Source: Isotricha intestinalis
Taxonomy: Eukaryota > Ciliophora > Litostomatea > Vestibuliferida > Isotrichidae
Assembly (NCBI GenBank): GCA_023807065.1
Contig: JAJJLU010004534.1
Span: 1 to 11,933 of the forward strand
Length of the DNA stretch: 11,933 nt
Reading direction: 5' to 3'
The notes under the pieces were generated by a model. The model did not search any database and had not been told where the DNA came from. It saw nothing but the letters and a program-made list of their open reading frames with translations. The stretch's first letter is position 1. Every line of letters begins with the position of its first letter. Of this stretch, positions 8,458-11,933 are shown piece after piece. A program made the position numbers and the translations under genes.

Positions 8458-8478
8458 TCTGAATGTGTTTTATTCAGA
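8458..8478 (+). other. Small hairpin in the MORN gene 3' flank
   Basis: TCTGAAT (8458-8464) and ATTCAGA (8472-8478) form a perfect 7-bp stem with a seven-base loop, about 20 bases after the stop codon. T-rich sequence follows. It might sit in the 3' UTR, but a stem this short can occur by chance in AT-rich DNA. No known element is matched. Confidence 0.3.
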
Positions 8479-8850
8479 CATTTTTATATAGTTTTATGAA
8501 AATAAATAATAATTATATCGAAATTTACTTAGTTTATATAAATTTAAGTTATAATAATAAAAAAAAGAAAAATATTTTTCTAAGAAAGATTAAAAGACTT
8601 TATTTATTTTTTCATTAAATAATATTATACTTAGGATATTAATTATTTTTTATCAATTTATATAACAATCAATATTACATTAACATTTTTTGTTAATTGG
8701 TATAATAGGTAAGTTCAGAATAAATATTAATGTTATTATTTCTGTTAATTTCTTTATTATTTTCAATACCTAAAATTTTTCTTTTAATTAAATTTTAGAA
8801 AAGTAAAAAAAGAATAATAATAAAAGTGTAACCCAAAAATAAAAAAAATT

Positions 8851-9000
8851 GATGATTTTAATTTTATTATTTAATAAATTCTTCTATTCTATTATCTCAT
8901 ATATTTTTCTACAATGTAAAGCTTGTTTGTCTTTTTTCATTTTAAAATTTATTTATGATATTAAAATATTATATAATTTTTTGACAAAAATTTCAATGTT
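8851..9000 (-). pseudogene. Short decayed coding fragment, family unknown
   Basis: One minus-strand frame of 50 codons carries only two stops, TAA and TAG. It reads NIEIFVKKLYNILIS, stop, INFKMKKDKQALHCRKIYEI and IE, stop, KNLLNNKIKII. The mixture of His, Cys, Arg, Asp and Gln in the middle (KKDKQALHCRKIYE) looks like protein, not translated AT runs, and both stops sit where Gln or Lys would be natural. The fragment is short and I can assign no family. Chance cannot be excluded. Confidence 0.3.
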
Positions 9001-9375
9001 CAAGATAAAAATTAATATTATTAAGAAAAAATATTATTATTGAAAAAAGTAATTATTGATTAAAATTTTAATTTTTTTGGAAATTTTGGTTTACAATCTT
9101 TTTATTGCTTTTATATTAAATTTTTTTATTTTAAAGATGGATTTTATATTTTTAAATCTTAACTTATAAATAATGTTCAAATGATTTTATTTTTTTTAAA
9201 TAGATTAAATCAAGTTTTTTATATTTATATATATTTCCTTCTTCAAACTATAAGATTTTTATTCATATAATGTCTTAGAAAATTGTTAGAAAAATTAAAC
9301 AACAAAAAGTTAATAATACAATTATAATAAATAAAAATAATTAATGAATTTAAATTAATAAAAAAAAAGACAAAA

Positions 9376-10249
9376 ATGGTCACTCAAAAAACAACACAAA
9401 AAAAAGAAATAATCTCTCAAAACCCAAATTTAAAAAGAGAAATATTTAAAAAATTAAACAATTTTCTTCAAAAAAAAAATTTTTTATATATTCCTTTTCA
9501 ACCTTATAGCATTCCAAAAACAAAAAAGGAACATGAAAAAAATTTAGAAGATTTAATTAATAGAAGTGATTTATTTTCAGAATTTATTGATATTAGAAAT
9601 ATAAAAGGAACAAGATGTATAAAAATAGAAAATGAAAAAAAAATAAATAAACATTTAATTTTAGTTTTAATACAAAATGATATTTTTTTCTTAAGATTTT
9701 ATTAATTCAAAAATTGATTTAAAAAAAGAAAATAATTATGTTTTAGTAGTTTCTTCTTCGAGAAAAAATAATTGAAATGTATAATCAATTAAAACAAATA
9801 ATTTTAATAAAATAAAGAAATGTGTTAAAATAGGAATTATTGAATATACTAATATGGGTAAAAATTCTTTTATTAAATCTATGCAATTATTAAGTGAAAC
9901 AAATTCATGTGAAAAAAATATATATTTTAATAACAGATCTTTTGGTATTGATAGTTTACCAAGAACAATTTTTGAAAAAGATGATGTTAATACTATATTT
10001 ATTTCTAAAGAATTTAAAGATATTAATTTAATTCCAAATCCTAAATGTTTAATTGAAAAATTATTTGAGTATATTGATAAAAATAAAATTAAAGAAATTT
10101 ATAGTATAAATGATATTAATAATATTGAGGATTTAATAAAAGATTTTTCTTTGAAATTTCATTATGATATTAATGATAATAAATTAATTTTTCTTTATAT
10201 TATAAGAGATATTATTAATGGGAAAATTATATATGATATTAATCCTTAA
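9376..10249 (+). pseudogene. Broken nucleostemin/GNL3-family GTPase
   Basis: Two open frames, 9376-9705 (frame 1) and 9785-10249 (frame 2; first Met at 9854), together spell one protein of the YlqF/nucleostemin family, whose GTPase is circularly permuted (G4 before G1 and G3). The first has NLEDLINRSDLFSEFIDIRN then KGTRC, matching the family's Asp-Ala-Arg-Asp-Pro-x-Gly-Thr-Arg region, then LVLIQND where LVLNKxD (G4) belongs. The second has KIGIIEYTNMGKNSFIKSM where GxPNVGKSS (G1) belongs, a poor G3 (RSFG for DxPG), then the typical tail: IKEIYSINDINNIEDLIKDF and INGKIIYDINP. The intervening 80 bases change frame about three times. With G4 Asn/Lys, the Gly and Pro of G1, and G3 all altered, GTP binding should be lost. 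Intact members act in the nucleolus in 60S ribosome assembly. A spliced, fast-evolving paralogue is the less likely alternative. A working copy is presumably elsewhere in the genome. Confidence 0.7.
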
Positions 10250-10677
10250 TAACATTATTTTATTTATATTATAATATTATAAATTAATAAATATATTCTT
10301 TTTTCAATTATAAATCTTTTATTTATTCTTCTTTAAGTTTATAATTTACTTATTCCTCTTCTGTTAAATTATTTATTCTTTATTTACTTTTATTAAATAT
10401 TATTTATTAAGATTTATCTTTATTAAAATAATATTTTTGTTTTTTATTCTTTTATTCCTTGAAAGAATTCTTTTTTTATTTTATTTTTATCTTTCAAACT
10501 TACATTTTTATTCTATATTTATTAAGAATATTCATAATGATTATTTATTTTTTTATTTTTTAAATAATTAAAAACATTTGCTTAATTAAATGAAAACAAA
10601 GTTTTATAATGTAAATAAATATTTTTTATTTGTTGAAATAGATATTTGATAAAGGTAAATCTAGGAATTTAAAAGAA
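10250..10677. other. AT-rich intergenic stretch
   Basis: No intact gene. On the minus strand one frame from ATG at 10535-10533 down to about 10260 gives protein-like words such as INNLTEEE and VNYKLKEE, separated by many TAA codons. TAA is so common in DNA of this composition that I do not call it. The last 100 bases precede the next rightward gene and should contain its promoter and A-rich leader; no motif stands out. Confidence 0.4.
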
Positions 10678-11448
10678 ATGGAATATTTTTTAATCCAAAA
10701 CAGAAGCAAAAATAGTATTTACAATAATATAAGATCATCACATGAAAAACTATATTCAAAATTTCCTTTTTCTCACAGAACAGATTTTTCAAGTGATTCA
10801 TTTAAAAGTAAATCAATGAAAAAATTAAAGGAACTTCAAAACGAATTTCAAATAGAAAAGAAATCAAATTATAATAATTTAATTTCCTTATCAAAATATA
10901 AAAATGATTATAATAAAAAAAATATATTTAATAATTACACAAGAGCATCTATTAATACTAATAAGTTAATTAGAAATAGTTCAATGTATTCTATTAAAAG
11001 AAATAATATAATGATACTTACAACACAAAATAAAAGTAAATATATTCCAAGAAATAATTCTAAAATTTGGAGAAATATTAAAAAAGTTAAAGAAAAAATT
11101 CAAGGAAATAGTAATGATAATGTAGGAATTTTATTTAAAAATTATTTAACTAAAAGTGATTCTAAAAAATATTTTTACAAACATAATAATATTAAAAATT
11201 ATAATCCTTTAATAAATAAAAGTGAAAAAAAATTTATTTTTTCTTCTAATTTATTTAAAGATAATGAAAATAATCTTAATGAGTTAAATGAAATTTTTGT
11301 TGATAAAAATAAAAAAGATATATCAACGATTAATTCTGTAAATAATTCAAGTTATTATGGAAAAAAAAATGAAAATTCAAAGAAATCGTTTTTCAATTTA
11401 GATGATGAAGAATGTAAAATAATTGTTAATAATTTAAATAAATTATAA
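10678..11448 (+). CDS. Asn/Lys/Ser-rich low-complexity protein, probably first exon
   Basis: An open frame of 256 codons starts MEYFLIQNRSKNSIYNNIRS. It is rich in Asn, Lys, Ser, Ile and Tyr, with few hydrophobic clusters, no membrane segment and no Cys/His pattern until the end, where FNLDDEECKII appears. It is probably largely disordered. I recognise no family. At 771 bases the frame is far longer than expected by chance in DNA where stops are frequent, so it is coding. Its end is uncertain: coding-like sequence resumes in another frame at 11466, after a T-run and AG. If a 41-base intron at 11425-11465 is removed, the last seven codons given here are intronic and the protein is 322 residues long. 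Upstream of the ATG lies A/T-rich DNA. Confidence 0.75.
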   Translation: MEYFLIQNRSKNSIYNNIRSSHEKLYSKFPFSHRTDFSSDSFKSKSMKKLKELQNEFQIEKKSNYNNLISLSKYKNDYNKKNIFNNYTRASINTNKLIRNSSMYSIKRNNIMILTTQNKSKYIPRNNSKIWRNIKKVKEKIQGNSNDNVGILFKNYLTKSDSKKYFYKHNNIKNYNPLINKSEKKFIFSSNLFKDNENNLNELNEIFVDKNKKDISTINSVNNSSYYGKKNENSKKSFFNLDDEECKIIVNNLNKL

Positions 11449-11465
11449 TTATAATTTTTTTTTAG

Positions 11466-11687
11466 TTAAATTTATTATTTTTAATAAATCTCTTTTTAAG
11501 ATTTAAATGTAAGAAAAAATTAGAAAATAAAACTATTATATTAGTTAGAGATTTAACAATTAATGTAAAAAAAAGAATTAAAAGAGAAAAACATAATTTT
11601 GAAAGTGATAATATCATAAAAGATATTCTTGATTATTATGTTTGTTTAATTAATTCTTTATATAAATTCATAGAAGTTTTAAAATAG
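11466..11687 (+). CDS. Probable second exon of the preceding gene
   Basis: Frame 3 is open from 11466 to TAG at 11685-11687 (73 residues) and reads RFKCKKKLENKTIILVRDLT, then INVKKRIKREKHNFESDNII and KDILDYYVCLINSLYKFIEV. This is clearly protein-like (basic, then helical) and has no Met, so it cannot be a separate gene. It is preceded by a T-rich tract ending TTTTTTTTTAG at 11465, a good splice acceptor. A GT at 11425 in the upstream frame lies at codon phase 0. Removing 41 bases joins EECKII to LNLLFLINLFL and keeps frame, giving 249 + 73 residues. The donor (GTTAAT) is not the usual GTAAGT/GTATGT, so a different acceptor or a frameshifted gene are the alternatives. The function is not recognised. 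Confidence 0.45.
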   Translation, partial: LNLLFLINLFLRFKCKKKLENKTIILVRDLTINVKKRIKREKHNFESDNIIKDILDYYVCLINSLYKFIEVLK

Positions 11688-11786
11688 AAATAATAAATAT
11701 TGAAAATATTTTTTCTATATTCATAAATAATTATATTATCTTATTTTCATAAATAATAAAAGGCAATTTTATATTTTTTCGAAGCA

Positions 11787-11933
11787 ATGGGTGAAAAATC
11801 AGAAAGATATACGAATGTTCCTAAACTATTATTATTTTTAGTTTATACAAATTGGATAATGACTCCAATACAATCAATAGAAATATTAAAAGAAAATGAA
11901 GAAATAAACAGTTTCAAAAATTCAATATTTCAT
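11787..11933 (+). CDS. 5' end of an unidentified protein gene (runs off right edge)
   Basis: From ATG at 11787 an uninterrupted frame of 49 codons reaches the last base. It begins MGEKSERYTNVPKLLLFLVY and continues TNWIMTPIQSIEILKENEEI. Trp, Pro, Thr and Arg and the lack of stops argue for a real gene. The segment KLLLFLVYTNWIM is hydrophobic but short and looks more like a buried helix than a signal peptide, since it begins 13 residues in with charged residues before it. Gly2 is followed by Glu3, which does not suit N-myristoylation. The family is not recognised from this piece. Confidence 0.62.
   Translation, partial: MGEKSERYTNVPKLLLFLVYTNWIMTPIQSIEILKENEEINSFKNSIFH

Larger units (their letters stand above)
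8438..9375. other. Intergenic region between the MORN gene and the GTPase relic
   Basis: Over 900 bases without an intact gene. It starts with the MORN 3' flank, including a small hairpin. It holds a 7-bp inverted repeat ATTAACA/TGTTAAT around five Ts (8679-8697), an intron-like GTAAGT to TTTTAG span (8709-8798), and a probable minus-strand coding relic (8851-9000) listed separately. The plus-strand open frame at 8849-9043 runs antisense to that relic and is rich in Phe, Ile and Tyr, so I do not call it. Bases 9050-9375 are A/T runs in which I see nothing, apart from the A-rich leader just before 9376. Confidence 0.5.

Noticed and set aside
8849..9043. Plus-strand open frame of 64 codons
   Set aside because: Rich in Phe, Ile, Tyr and Lys, with no flanking signals, and antisense to a more protein-like relic at 8851-9000.
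1..11933. Ciliate-type code with TAA/TAG as Gln
   Set aside because: The B-box and MORN proteins have many Gln residues, all CAA/CAG, and no in-frame TAA or TAG over more than 1,000 codons; in a Gln-TAA code most would be TAA at this AT content.
1..11933. Sequencing indels as the sole reason for broken frames
   Set aside because: The intact genes cross many A and T homopolymers without frameshift, and the GTPase relic also shows lost motif residues, which indels cannot explain; single sites could still be errors.
1..11933. tRNA, rRNA, CRISPR or bacterial mobile element
   Set aside because: No clover-leaf or B-box promoter of a tRNA, no rRNA-like G/C-rich block, no spaced repeats and no transposase text were seen.

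Overview
The window is extremely A+T-rich, with long homopolymer A and T runs, no Shine-Dalgarno-like leaders and no operon layout. It carries eukaryote-only architectures: a B-box/coiled-coil/WD40 protein, a MORN-repeat protein, a relic of a circularly permuted nucleolar GTPase, and a short relic resembling the ciliary protein BBS5. This points to the nuclear genome of an AT-rich unicellular eukaryote, probably from a lineage with cilia or flagella at some stage. I cannot name the species. The two long intact proteins spell every Gln as CAA/CAG and end on TAA, so I read the standard code.

Layout. Bases 1-159 (minus) are the 5' end of a gene that runs off the left edge. Bases 770-1567 (minus) hold decayed coding DNA: a tail that looks like the end of a non-LTR reverse transcriptase, directly next to a BBS5-like N-terminus. 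Another unidentified relic lies at 2525-2758 (minus). The first large intact gene, at 2898-4652 (minus), encodes a 584-residue zinc-binding B-box/coiled-coil protein with a seven-bladed WD40 propeller. From 4812 to 6631 (minus) there is a long, multiply frameshifted pseudogene region. It looks helical and repeat-like, then coiled-coil, then acidic and Asn-rich. The second large intact gene, 6941-8437 (plus), is a 498-residue MORN protein with a good N-myristoylation signal. Bases 9376-10249 (plus) are a broken GNL3/nucleostemin-family GTPase. Bases 10678-11687 (plus) hold a low-complexity Asn/Lys/Ser-rich protein that probably contains a short intron. Bases 11787-11933 (plus) are the start of a gene that leaves the right edge.

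The main biological message is contrast. Two well-preserved genes, plausibly for membrane/cytoskeletal scaffolding and ubiquitin- or scaffold-type functions, sit among several clearly recognisable but dead gene fragments. Many in-frame stops in the fragments are TAA where Gln would fit, as expected from C-to-T decay of CAA codons. The genes do not form a pathway. I did not find a convincing new multi-gene system, nor any tRNA, rRNA or CRISPR.
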